Source: a virus. Taken from it: 41,132 nucleotides of DNA. The stretch lies in IMG/VR virus record IMGVR_UViG_3300021420_000077, positions 1 through 41,132 of that record. One strand, written 5' to 3'. The translations under genes were made by a program, and so were the position numbers. Position 1 is the stretch's first letter. Each line of letters starts with the position of its first letter. Under the pieces are notes generated by a model, which made no database searches, was not told the origin of the DNA, and was given only the letters and a program-made list of their open reading frames with translations. Shown here piece after piece: positions 12,102 through 20,300 of the stretch.

Positions 12102-12409
12102 CCGATTTACAAAGACGAATATGGTCTTGCGAAGTGCCTGAATTTAGGCCGGTTGAACCTACGAAACGCCCTTTGGAAACTGAGGGCTTGGGAGAAGGTA
12201 ACGCATCCCGCTCGACTGGCCGTTATTTACGTCCTTCCGAAGTGTCCAGAGGCCATCCCATGAGGCCGGGACGCCAAAGGCTCTACATGAATCAGCCGCG
12301 CTTCTGGATTGACCCTAACAATGCGGAGATTGCCAGATTGTTGATGATGGAGACAATCAGGTGTTCCACTTTTCGTCCGCGCACCAAAGATCAGTCAATT
12401 CCGGCGTGA
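12098..12409 (+). CDS. Hypothetical protein at the end of the early operon
   Basis: The ATG at 12098 overlaps the stop of the XRE gene (ATGA). The 103-residue product begins MTDLQRRIWSCEVPEFRPVE. It contains a proline/arginine-rich middle and MNQPRFWIDPNNAEIARLL near the end. No family is recognised. Its last 53 bp overlap the 3' end of the peptidase gene on the other strand, so the C-terminus may be under constraint from two genes, or the true gene is shorter. Confidence 0.45.
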   Translation: MTDLQRRIWSCEVPEFRPVEPTKRPLETEGLGEGNASRSTGRYLRPSEVSRGHPMRPGRQRLYMNQPRFWIDPNNAEIARLLMMETIRCSTFRPRTKDQSIPA

Positions 12410-12851
12410 TGTCGAAGTCTCGTGGTGAAATCTTGCCTGCTGAATACCGCTCTGGAAAGCAGTCGCACCCGCAATGTTGAAGAAAAAGGTCCGCGAATTG
12501 GCTGCAAATAATCCCGGTGTAAGTCTTTGGAATCGGGAAGCCGTAGAAATCCAAGAGAACTTTGAAGCCGTAGGGATAGCCTTGGACGGACTTGAACCAT
12601 GTCCAGGCGGCAGCGCGGTCAAAAGCCATTCGTTTCGGTCGCCGCACTTCAAACACGGTCGGGTCAAATGGGTAGCGGTTCACGCCTTTGTTATTGCGAC
12701 TGGCCAGACTGAATCCCTCGCTTTCGTAAATCTCGACGTGCGTAATCCTCGACCACGTTTTTAGCCTTATCAGCGTGTCGAAAAAGCCTTTGTGAGAATA
12801 AAGGCACACGTCGCCAAACTGCAACGGCGGCAATGGGCTTGGGGCAGTCAC
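12357..12851 (-). CDS. Permuted papain-like peptidase/amidase (YiiX/NlpC-P60-like)
   Basis: The start is a GTG at 12851 overlapping the stop of the next gene (GTGA); the frame extends upstream but only rereads that gene. Motifs in order: FGDVCLYSHKGFFDTLIRL (12-30), then SRITHVEIY with the catalytic-type His38, and GIICSQFADLFLQHCG with Cys116. The His-before-Cys order is that of circularly permuted papain folds such as YiiX/YebB, which cleave amide bonds in cell-wall peptides or lipids. In a late operon next to small membrane proteins it could act in lysis or virion entry. The end has FPERYSAGKISPRDFD, typical of the family. Confidence 0.7.
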   Translation of the reverse strand: MTAPSPLPPLQFGDVCLYSHKGFFDTLIRLKTWSRITHVEIYESEGFSLASRNNKGVNRYPFDPTVFEVRRPKRMAFDRAAAWTWFKSVQGYPYGFKVLLDFYGFPIPKTYTGIICSQFADLFLQHCGCDCFPERYSAGKISPRDFDITPELTDLWCADEKWNT

Positions 12852-13102
12852 TTGGCTTTTGACGCGGCAAAAAGGTACATGCTCGCAGCCGTGGCGGTAG
12901 CGGCGAATTCCTTGCCGTGTGACGGAACCCAAATAGACCCCACCGCGCAGCCAAACAAGACAATGCCGGAGCAATTTACGTGAACGTCGTCCAGAAAGGT
13001 GCGCCAAGCTGTCTGTTTTGGCTCCGGCGGGGCCGAATAGGATGAAACGAGGCTTGGAGGCGTCGGGTCGTTCGGTGCCACTGGAGGCAAGGCCGCGCTC
13101 AT
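12848..13102 (-). CDS. Small membrane protein, possible holin
   Basis: The ATG at 13102 has GGAG 6 nt upstream. The 84-residue protein has a proline-rich start (MSAALPPVAPNDPTPPSL), then a hydrophobic segment (NCSGIVLFGCAVGSIWV) and a second, weaker one (ATATAASMYLFAAS). Two short membrane passes next to a wall-peptidase-like gene fit a holin, but the sequence resembles no holin family I know. It is coupled to both neighbours by 4-nt overlaps. Confidence 0.5.
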   Translation of the reverse strand: MSAALPPVAPNDPTPPSLVSSYSAPPEPKQTAWRTFLDDVHVNCSGIVLFGCAVGSIWVPSHGKEFAATATAASMYLFAASKAK

Positions 13103-13242
13103 TGTTTCAACTCCGCTTCGAGGCGAGACAATAGCCACCGAAACCACATGCGCTCATTGGCCATCTTGCATCGTGTGCAGCGAGCTTCTGTGTCCGAATA
13201 ATGCCACAAGTGCCCACGAATCCAGCAAATCAGGCTTTTCAT
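13099..13242 (-). CDS. Short C-x-x-C phage protein (47 aa)
   Basis: Read directly from the reverse strand: MKSLICWIRGHLWHYSD, then ARCTRCKMANERMWFRW and a helical end. The pattern C-x-x-R/G-H-x-W...C-x-x-C is a common small phage zinc-knuckle protein (often CRIRGHRW...CxRCG). Its stop overlaps the start of the membrane protein gene that follows (ATGA). Confidence 0.6.
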   Translation of the reverse strand: MKSLICWIRGHLWHYSDTEARCTRCKMANERMWFRWLLSRLEAELKQ

Positions 13243-13246
13243 GGGG

Positions 13247-13852
13247 TCAAAACGTCCCCGTCAACGCGCCGAAGTAGCCGATGCCCGGAATCACTGAATC
13301 GTCATACACGCCAAATTTCAGCCCGACATTGACCTTGGAGTTGATCGTCCAGTTGTGAAACAAGCCAGTCGCCGCCCAGTTGCCGACCTGCTTTCCGGTG
13401 AAATCATAAAGAACACCATCACCAGCAAACGCGTACCACTTTCCGAGAACGGTAGGGAGATTGGTCAACGAAGTGCCGACCGTGAAAGTGACCGGCGTAA
13501 TGAAACTGTGATGCGCCATTTCTCCGCCGCCAAGACCAATCGAAAGCTGCTGTGCGGCGGGAACGGTGATGTCCCCAAACATACCGAATTTGCCTTTGCC
13601 GTGAGGATTGGCCGAGTTGTAGAGGCCCGACAAATCGACACTGACCCTGCCATTGGTGATATACGGCGCATCGTCGCGCAGTTGGTTGATAATGACGCTG
13701 GTGAGTCCAGCCAGGGCGGGAATGACCGGCGGCGGTGGATTCGTCATGGCGGACAACGGCGGAACCGGCGGAATGTTCGTTCCCTGCCCAAACAGGGCGG
13801 CAGTGGCAAAGAGAACAGTTGCAAACGTGACGGCTGAGAGAATCTTCTTCAT
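13247..13852 (-). CDS. Secreted protein, possible outer-membrane-type barrel
   Basis: The 201-residue protein has a clear signal peptide (MKKILSAVTFATVLFATAAL, cleavage near FGQG). The mature part is glycine- and aromatic-rich with alternating strands (VSVDLSGLY, GKFGMFGDITV, QQLSIGLGGGEMAHHSF, GKWYAFAGDGVLYDF, NVGLKFGVYDDS, GIGYFGALTGTF) and ends in Phe, as many outer-membrane beta-barrel proteins do. A phage-encoded outer-membrane protein could block superinfection or alter the host surface. No close family is recognised. The promoter at 13859-13887 would make the transcript leaderless. Confidence 0.65.
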   Translation of the reverse strand: MKKILSAVTFATVLFATAALFGQGTNIPPVPPLSAMTNPPPPVIPALAGLTSVIINQLRDDAPYITNGRVSVDLSGLYNSANPHGKGKFGMFGDITVPAAQQLSIGLGGGEMAHHSFITPVTFTVGTSLTNLPTVLGKWYAFAGDGVLYDFTGKQVGNWAATGLFHNWTINSKVNVGLKFGVYDDSVIPGIGYFGALTGTF

Positions 13853-13858
13853 TTCTGG

Positions 13859-13887
13859 ACATTAGCGATTTCTCTTGACTTTGGCAA
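13859..13887 (-). promoter_or_regulatory. Promoter of the 13247 gene, leaderless
   Basis: On the minus strand TTGCCA (13882-13887), 17 nt, TAATGT (13859-13864), then exactly 6 nt before the ATG at 13852. With normal -10 spacing the A of the ATG is the first base transcribed, and no ribosome site is present. Confidence 0.55.
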
Positions 13888-13945
13888 GCGGTTTTTTCAC
13901 GCTGGAATCTGCTCAACAGCGGGCCTCATATCCCGCTCTTATTCG

Positions 13946-13976
13946 GGCCAGCCGGTTCGAGGTGTTCCGGCTGGCC
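13946..13976. terminator. Strong hairpin between oppositely transcribed genes
   Basis: GGCCAGCCGG / CCGGCTGGCC, a perfect 10-bp GC stem with an 11-nt loop, followed on the plus strand by only TTTC. It sits between the promoter of the 13247 gene and the start of the plus-strand pair at 13984. It may act as a weak terminator or insulator for plus-strand transcripts; the T-run is short. Confidence 0.45.
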
Positions 13977-13983
13977 TTTCATA

Positions 13984-14079
13984 ATGAATCGCCTTGATCG
14001 AATTGAGGACAAATGCGACGCCCTCAAAGAGCAACTCGACAAACTCACGAAGGATACGAAATCAGTGTGCCAGATATGA
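13984..14079 (+). CDS. Short coiled-coil protein (31 aa)
   Basis: Read directly: MNRLDRIEDKCDALKEQLDK followed by LTKDTKSVCQI, a heptad-like amphipathic helix. Its stop overlaps the start of the next gene (ATGA), which supports it as a real coupled frame. It could be a small partner of the following protein. Confidence 0.45.
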   Translation: MNRLDRIEDKCDALKEQLDKLTKDTKSVCQI

Positions 14080-14333
14080 CGCGGGATGAAATGCAAGCGG
14101 CTGGATACTTTAACAGACCTTTGAAATATCCAAACTGCCAAGACTGCGTTTATTGCATGAAGCCTTTTGGCATAGCAAATTTGTGGGGAATGTTTGGGGA
14201 AAGCACCGCATGGTGTTGGGTTGGAGAGAAGCTGGCAGGAAATCTCGAACCATCGAACGGCTCTGATTGTCATAAAATGAGAACTTTTGGGGCGTGCGGG
14301 CCGGATGCCAAACTATTCGAGCCGAAAGATTGA
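14076..14333 (+). CDS. Cysteine-rich hypothetical protein (85 aa)
   Basis: The ATG at 14076 overlaps the stop of the coiled-coil frame; the longer frame from 14013 rereads it. The protein begins MTRDEMQAAGYFNRPLKYPN and has CQDCVYCMKPFG, CWVGEKL, DCHKM and FGACGPDA. Six cysteines and one histidine could bind metal. With the preceding frame it forms a lone plus-strand pair inside a long minus-strand block. Its function is unknown. Confidence 0.6.
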   Translation: MTRDEMQAAGYFNRPLKYPNCQDCVYCMKPFGIANLWGMFGESTAWCWVGEKLAGNLEPSNGSDCHKMRTFGACGPDAKLFEPKD

Positions 14334-14346
14334 CCGCCGAATCCAT

Positions 14347-14700
14347 TTAAGGTCGGCGCAAATCCGCAAGAGCTTGGCTCAATTTTCCTGTGTCCACGTC
14401 CAGCTTTTGGACGGCCTTTTGAAGCTGCTTTATGTCGTCCTGGCCTTCCGTGACGGCTTTCGTCAACGAATCCACCTGCATGATGATAGCCGCGCTGGCG
14501 GCGGTGTCTTGGGTGGCTTTGGCCGGGGCAAAGGATTTACCAATCAACAGCACTAAAAGGGTGCTCTGAACGACCCGCCAGACGACGGTATCGCTCACGC
14601 CGAGCCACATTCTGTCTCCTTTATGGCGCACCTTGATAAGATCGGTGTTGCCGTTCTCCGGCGCATCCTGATTTTCTGCTGATGGTTTTTCCTGACTCAT
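14347..14700 (-). CDS. Membrane-anchored coiled-coil protein
   Basis: The 117-residue protein has a hydrophilic start (MSQEKPSAENQDAPENG), one membrane segment (VVWRVVQSTLLVLLIGKSF, about residues 39-57) and a long helix with heptads (MQVDSLTKAVTEGQDDIKQL, QKLDVDTGKLSQALADL). A single anchor plus periplasmic coiled coil is the plan of inner-membrane spanins and of some holin-associated proteins, so a lysis role is plausible. No lipoprotein partner with an evident lipobox was found next to it. Confidence 0.6.
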   Translation of the reverse strand: MSQEKPSAENQDAPENGNTDLIKVRHKGDRMWLGVSDTVVWRVVQSTLLVLLIGKSFAPAKATQDTAASAAIIMQVDSLTKAVTEGQDDIKQLQKAVQKLDVDTGKLSQALADLRRP

Positions 14701-14701
14701 G

Positions 14702-15160
14702 TTAAGGATGGGTTATGCCAATCACCAATCCCGGCGGACTGGGCGGGTTCGAGGCGATGTTGGACGTGTTGGTTTGCTGCCAGAAAAGGCTTGTGGACTG
14801 GACAACCCAAAAGAGGGCAGGCGCGGGGTTCGAGAGCGTGACGTGAAAGGCGAACGGCATGTCCGTGCCGACGATTTGATTGGTGAACGTCGCAATGGGC
14901 GCATTCGTAACGCTGGTCAACGGACCAAGCAGATTCGTTTCATTCAGCAGCACGAGCGACTGGTCGCCTACGGTGACGAGCGCGGCAGGGTAATGGCCGG
15001 AGATCGTGACGGTGTTGGATTGGGCAGAGGCGGTCAGGGCGGCTAGGCTCAGAAGCGCGACGAACTTGCAGGTCGTGTGACCGTGGCGCGATTCGCGTGG
15101 AGGACATTTGAAAAGCCACGTCATCACGCGGTCAAATATGTGGAAAAGAATCGTTTTCAT
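14702..15160 (-). CDS. Secreted hypothetical protein
   Basis: The start at 15160 (MKTILFHIFDRVMTW) overlaps the stop of the gene upstream by 4 nt. A hydrophobic segment (KFVALLSLAALTASAQ) about 30 residues in looks like a signal peptide with an A-x-A site; the N-region before it is unusually long. The mature part of about 100 residues is beta-rich (TVTISGHYPAALVTVGDQSL, FAFHVTLSNPAPALFWVVQS) and ends near a proline run. It may be a small secreted or virion-decorating domain. Confidence 0.55.
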   Translation of the reverse strand: MKTILFHIFDRVMTWLFKCPPRESRHGHTTCKFVALLSLAALTASAQSNTVTISGHYPAALVTVGDQSLVLLNETNLLGPLTSVTNAPIATFTNQIVGTDMPFAFHVTLSNPAPALFWVVQSTSLFWQQTNTSNIASNPPSPPGLVIGITHP

Positions 15161-15477
15161 ACCGATACAAGCTTTCCAGCGATGCAATGCCCATGCCAAA
15201 CACCCGGCATGTGGATGCTCGGTGTCAATGTTGGCTTGTCCTCGTTTCCGTCCCAGCCCCAAACCCGTTCGCCGCCAGCCGCGCCCCGTCTTACTTTTAT
15301 CGCGCTCCATCCACCACCTTCACCCGGAAGCGAGATATATATGTGAGCCGTTTCCTTGGTTTTGTCGCTAACCAGTTTTTCCGAATCAAAATCCCACGCA
15401 AAATCACCGGCTACAATTTGAGTTCCTGCCTCAACTGGTACTTTCACTCTTCGTAAATTGACACTTTCATTATTCAT
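15157..15477 (-). CDS. DUF6527-like protein
   Basis: The 106-residue protein begins MNNESVNLRRVKVPVEAG and contains WGWDGNEDKPTLTPSI followed by GVWHGHCIAGKL. The pattern W-x-W-[ND]-G...P-T-L-x-P-S-I...H is that of a phage family of unknown function that I know as DUF6527. It is usually encoded close to lysis or tail genes, as here. Both ends overlap neighbours by 4 nt. Confidence 0.65.
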   Translation of the reverse strand: MNNESVNLRRVKVPVEAGTQIVAGDFAWDFDSEKLVSDKTKETAHIYISLPGEGGGWSAIKVRRGAAGGERVWGWDGNEDKPTLTPSIHMPGVWHGHCIAGKLVSV

Positions 15478-16952
15478 TGTTGTGGTACTCCAGTTAAGAC
15501 AACGCCGCCAGATGCAACCCCGCTTAACACAACGCCAGAGGGTGTGCCAAGCAGCGTGACTCCGCCCGCGCCGGGTGATGAGGGAATCTCGTACGCTCCA
15601 ATGCTCGGCGGATTGGGCCGCGTCGCGCCGAGGATGTCGAACGGATTTGCAGACTCATAAAGCCCGGCGTGGATTGCTGGCGAGCCAGCTAACAAAGTCC
15701 CCGTTGCCGTATTTATCACGGCAGTCGAAGGATAATTCCGCGAGGTCGTTCCACCGGACACCGACTGATACGTCGAGAATTGAGAGGGTGTGTAGCCAGT
15801 TCCGTTGACCTGCCACGGCGTTCCGCCAACCGTGTTGGCGTAAAGGTTTGCGCCCACGTTGCCGCTGGTGACAGCACTCGTGATGTCAACGTATTGCTTC
15901 CCGCCGTTGAAAATGTTGTCGAGCATGACCAGCCCGCCCCCGCCGATATTCAGAAGCAATGGCAGCGAGCCAGTGTTGTCAGACAGTGTGCTTCCGACGA
16001 GTGAACCGCCGCCGAGGTTGAACAAGCCGTCCGCGAGCGTCCCCGCTTTGTTTATGGCAACCAGATTTATCCAAGTGACACCGTTAGTTGCAACGCCCGA
16101 CTGATTATAAATGGCCGCGTTGCCGTACGTCCCGTTATTGCCAATGAACATCACGTTGCTCCATGTCACACTGTTCATTGTGCCAGAGCCAAACCAGATA
16201 AAGCCGCTATCATGGTGATATTGACCGCCAGAAGCGTCCCAATTTGCCGTGTCTCCAAAGAAAGAGTTTTCAACAAAGAGATTGCCTCCGGTTAATCCGG
16301 TGGTGTTTAGCTCAATGCCGTGGTTCTGATTATAGATGTTGAAGTTGGAAACCGTAGCGGTCCCACTAGGAACTATCGCGATGGCCGTTCCAACATTTGT
16401 CATCCGGATATTAAGAAAGAAGCTGTTACCTTGGTCTTGAACGTCGTAAATCCCGCCAGTGGTATCGGAGAAATTATTCGGGTCAGAGGGAGCGACGTTC
16501 ACATAGATGTTATTTATGATGAGATTCTTTACGGTTAATCCAGTCACCGTACCGCCACAGTTGATTGCCCATACGGGCGTTTGATTTGTCAGCAGGGTTC
16601 CATTGGCCGTGCAAGCCAAGTATCCACCACCAGTGCCGTCAATGGTTGGACTCACCACATTAGGATAAATGAAAACGCATTGAGCATTAGGAGTGGCGAT
16701 TCCATTTCCACCAAGATTTAGTGTGACGTAATTTGAGATGATGCCGACCGCGCTGTTAATCGTGCCATCAAGCCAAAGGTTTGTTCCCGGCCCGACGTGA
16801 TAGTAGGCGTTTACCCACGCCAAGCTCTGCGGATTGTTCGTCGTCCCGTCCATCGCGCCAGCACCGTTCTGGCTGAAATGGAAGTAAGTCGTCGCCCTCG
16901 CCGCGTCCTGCCACAGCATAAAAGCCGCGAGTGCTAGGAGGAAGGGTTTCAT
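15474..16952 (-). CDS. Secreted right-handed beta-helix protein
   Basis: The start at 16952 gives a signal peptide (MKPFLLALAAFMLWQDAARA). The mature protein (about 470 residues) consists of short strands rich in Asn, Gly, Thr and Val (NYVTLNLGGNG, VTGLTVKNLIINNIYVN, SNFNIYNQNHGIELN, GNLFVENSFFGD), the pattern of parallel beta-helix folds such as pectate lyases and phage tailspikes. A late repeat (VTLLGTPSGVVLSGVASGGV) ends the chain. It could be a depolymerase-like spike or a surface protein; no catalytic residues can be assigned. It is coupled to the FN3-like gene upstream by ATGA. Confidence 0.7.
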   Translation of the reverse strand: MKPFLLALAAFMLWQDAARATTYFHFSQNGAGAMDGTTNNPQSLAWVNAYYHVGPGTNLWLDGTINSAVGIISNYVTLNLGGNGIATPNAQCVFIYPNVVSPTIDGTGGGYLACTANGTLLTNQTPVWAINCGGTVTGLTVKNLIINNIYVNVAPSDPNNFSDTTGGIYDVQDQGNSFFLNIRMTNVGTAIAIVPSGTATVSNFNIYNQNHGIELNTTGLTGGNLFVENSFFGDTANWDASGGQYHHDSGFIWFGSGTMNSVTWSNVMFIGNNGTYGNAAIYNQSGVATNGVTWINLVAINKAGTLADGLFNLGGGSLVGSTLSDNTGSLPLLLNIGGGGLVMLDNIFNGGKQYVDITSAVTSGNVGANLYANTVGGTPWQVNGTGYTPSQFSTYQSVSGGTTSRNYPSTAVINTATGTLLAGSPAIHAGLYESANPFDILGATRPNPPSIGAYEIPSSPGAGGVTLLGTPSGVVLSGVASGGVVLTGVPQQ

Positions 16953-17311
16953 GGCACTATAATTGTATGCGTCACCGTAGGCACAGGTGAGGGCGTAGGA
17001 ACAAGATAGCCATAAGTATCGGGCGGGGTGTTGCCAATAAAAACACCGTTGCTGTCGTAGCATTGGAATGTAAAATAATACTGGATTCCATGTGGAAAAT
17101 TACTCACCGTGATGCTGGTATTGGTGCCAATGTTGGTGCTTCCAGTATAAACGTAGGGAGATGTTCCGTAGAGGATATTGTAAGACGCGGCGTTGCTATA
17201 GGCCGTTCCCTGCACATTGATGGAGAACGTAATCACGGAGCCAGTGCCAGCGGTGCGGCCAATCAAGACTACCGACACGATGAACAGAATGGCGAATAGC
17301 AGGCGTTTCAT
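16949..17311 (-). CDS. Secreted fibronectin-type-III-like domain protein
   Basis: The start at 17311 (MKRLLFAILFIVSVVLIG) gives a strong signal peptide. The remaining 95 or so residues look like one FN3-type Ig fold: ASYNILYGTSPYVYTGSTNI, then TSITVSNFPHGIQYYFTFQC, YDSNGVF and a proline/threonine tail. Such domains bind carbohydrates or other proteins on phage tails and secreted enzymes. The extension up to 17482 rereads the tail gene and is excluded. Confidence 0.65.
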   Translation of the reverse strand: MKRLLFAILFIVSVVLIGRTAGTGSVITFSINVQGTAYSNAASYNILYGTSPYVYTGSTNIGTNTSITVSNFPHGIQYYFTFQCYDSNGVFIGNTPPDTYGYLVPTPSPVPTVTHTIIVP

Positions 17312-17312
17312 G

Positions 17313-20300
17313 TTAAAATGGTGAATAAGTTGCAGTAGGAGTTCCAACTGTATAAGTCTCCGAGAAATACTCACCCGGTTGAAGGTGAATAGTGATGTCC
17401 CCTGTAACAGATGAAAATATCTGAGTTCCGTTTTTCTTGAAAGATGTTCCAGTGACAGTAGGATTGTCAATATAAACCTCAATGTTGACGTTAAGCGGGT
17501 TTGTCCAATTCACCCCCGTCGCAGGAAATGTGATAGAAGTAGGGGCAACAAGATTACTTCGCAACGATATGTATCCTTGAGCGGCAGTGATCGTATTTGT
17601 CACGGCTAAAGAGTTTGTTACGCCTGCCGTCCCGTCGCCATACCCAACAATCACTCCAAGCGGTGATACCATCAATCCGGGGTGAAGTGGATTCAAACTT
17701 CCACCAGATGAGCCTGTCAATCCATATCCAAGTATAGTATATCCAGCTTGACCATTACCCCTGCTTTGCATTGGATACATGGCGGTCGGAATTCCCTGAG
17801 TGTTGTTTTGCCCATTCTGGTCATAAGCTCCAATGACGTTAGTCGTCGTGATTAAACCACTCGTGGAACCAAGATAATCTCCAAAATACCATGCGCCAGA
17901 AGTGCCGCCACCGCCCAAAAATGCGGCCGCCGCATTACCCGCTCCAGCGCCAGCGCCAATAAAGGAATAGGAACCAACCGGAAAATTTCCGTAACTTCCA
18001 CTGACGCTTGTTGAACTTGAAAACACCGAATTACCACTGTTTTGAAGCGTGGCAAAATATGGAGAGTAGATTCCCGGCCTGGCGTAAATCCCATTGATGT
18101 TCGTCAGGCCGGTAGAACCAATCGTGAGCGTGTCTCCCGCTGAAGCATACGTCCCCACATTTCCCGGCTGCGTGAATGTCCACAAAGCGGTGTTAGTTCC
18201 GTAGTTGGTGCCATAGCAGTCTAAATGCAGGCGATATAAAGGAGGCTCAGAGCCAGCAGAGGTTAATTTGGGAACTGTAAATCCTGAAAATAATCCACTT
18301 GCCGTTGGATTATTGAAGAACGAAATTACAGGAGAAACTTGGCCAGCATTGCCTGTAATGTTTGTCGTGTATAGATAAATATCACAGTGATTCAACACAT
18401 TTGGCAAAAGCCCTTGAATGTTGGAAATACAGATCGAATTCGTCACGTTAACCACGTAGTTGCTCCTCACATCAATCGGCCAATTCGTCCAGTTCTGGCT
18501 CCCACCGGTCTGCGTCCCGGCTCCGTCAGTCATTTGCAACGGAGTCAGCGAATTGCTCCACACGTTTGTCACGTAGAAATTGCCGTAGAGAACAGGCCCC
18601 TGCGTGCCGCCGTTGCCAGTGGTTGAGCCATACAACGCGACATTCGTCAGATTCGGCGTGTTCTTCACTTCAATCTGTCCGCTTCCATTGGTGTCAATCA
18701 TTCCGGGATTGTAGATGGGCAAAGCGGTGGAAGGTGGAGTGCTGAAATTATCACTCCCGTCAAGATACTGTGTGTTCGTTCCGGTGAACGCCTTCCCCGC
18801 AAAAGCCCCGCTAGAATTGGCTGTCACTACCGCCGGGCCGACTATACCTGCGTCGGTCATGTTGCTTGTTGCCACAACGTTACCTGCATTTAACAGCGCC
18901 AGATTCGTCACATTTGCAATGCCATTCCCATTGATGTTGGCTAAGGGAATAACATTCGTTGGTCTTGCCACAGTGTTTCCACCCGGCACTTGAACATCCA
19001 TCAATACTTGACCAGCATCGGCCTGCCATAACGTTGAATCATTCGTAATGTCTGCGCCAGAACCCACCAACGAAATTCCGTAGTCAAAATCACCGTTTCC
19101 AAACGGCGACGCCAAGGTTCCAAGGTTTAAAAAAGGATTCTGATAGGGTGATGCAATATTCGTTCCGTCGACTGTCAAAAAATGGTCATTTGGAACACCC
19201 CTCAATGAACCATATAATTGCACAGAACTGACCGTCAAATTTGGCTGATTAGGGGGAATAAGCAGTTGCACTGCCACATTCGTTGCCGAGGCCGTTTTCA
19301 CCGTTGCCGACGTGACGGCGAGTAGTGGCGTGTTGCTAACTGCCGCCTGCCAATACGGAGACAGACTGTAATAAATTCCATTGCGATCAAAGATGTCATT
19401 CGCAACCAAAGAATTGTCCACCGCAAGCCGGTCAATATGAGTGTAATTAAATCCACTGTTGACCGAGTCGTCGAAGTTTGTCACTACCAGAACGCCGTTG
19501 ATTGCCACAACCGCGCTCAGATGATTGTTGCCGCTGTTGATTCCAGCGGGCTGAACCCACGGTTGAAATGTCTCGCTCACAAAGCCTCTGTTCTCATACT
19601 CATCGGTTTGAATATAGCCGCTTGATGTCCAATTCAGCACGTCTGAAAGGTTGCACAAAGACAGTCCAATGGTTTCCACGTCATGCACACGGCTGTCGGA
19701 AATGGACGAAAATTCCCCAATTCCATTTGTCAGATGCACCGGCCAGCGCACCTGATAACCGTATGTGGTGGTTCCAAAATTAGTGACGGTGCCCGGATTG
19801 TTTGGCATCAAAACAGAATACGAAGTGCCGCCTGCCGGAGATGTAGCGAACTGAGTTGCGATGTTATAATTAGTCGAAGTTGCCCCAGCAATCACAACCG
19901 GCTGAAACATATCCGCATTAACACCAGACGCGGTGCTAACCGTCAAAATGCCGTTGGCCCATGATAGGCCGGTATTATTCACAGTCACGCCATTGCCAGT
20001 CCAGCCCAACGTTGTGTCAAATAAGTTTCCTCGAATCTGTATCCCTTCCCAATAACCGTAAAAATTCGTGATGTTGGAGTTAAACGATTTTGTCCCGCCG
20101 AGAATTGTGTCGCCCATTGCCCCTTGAAATTGATTGTCCTGAATTTGTAAACCGATTGTTCCGTAAAAAGATGACACATGAGGCCCAGTCCAATCGAATT
20201 CAATGCAGTTTGTGAAACTGGGATAAGACAGGGCCGACCACAAACTATTGGCGACAATGGAGTTTCCGCCATAAAATCGTATCGCCGCCTCCTCTGGAAC

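Noticed and set aside
12474-12764. Plus-strand frame over the peptidase gene
   Set aside because: It is antisense to a gene with matching His/Cys family motifs and has no features of its own.
13940-13980. tRNA-like TTCGAGG inside a hairpin
   Set aside because: The 10-bp stem with an 11-nt loop does not fit a T-arm, and no other tRNA arms are present.
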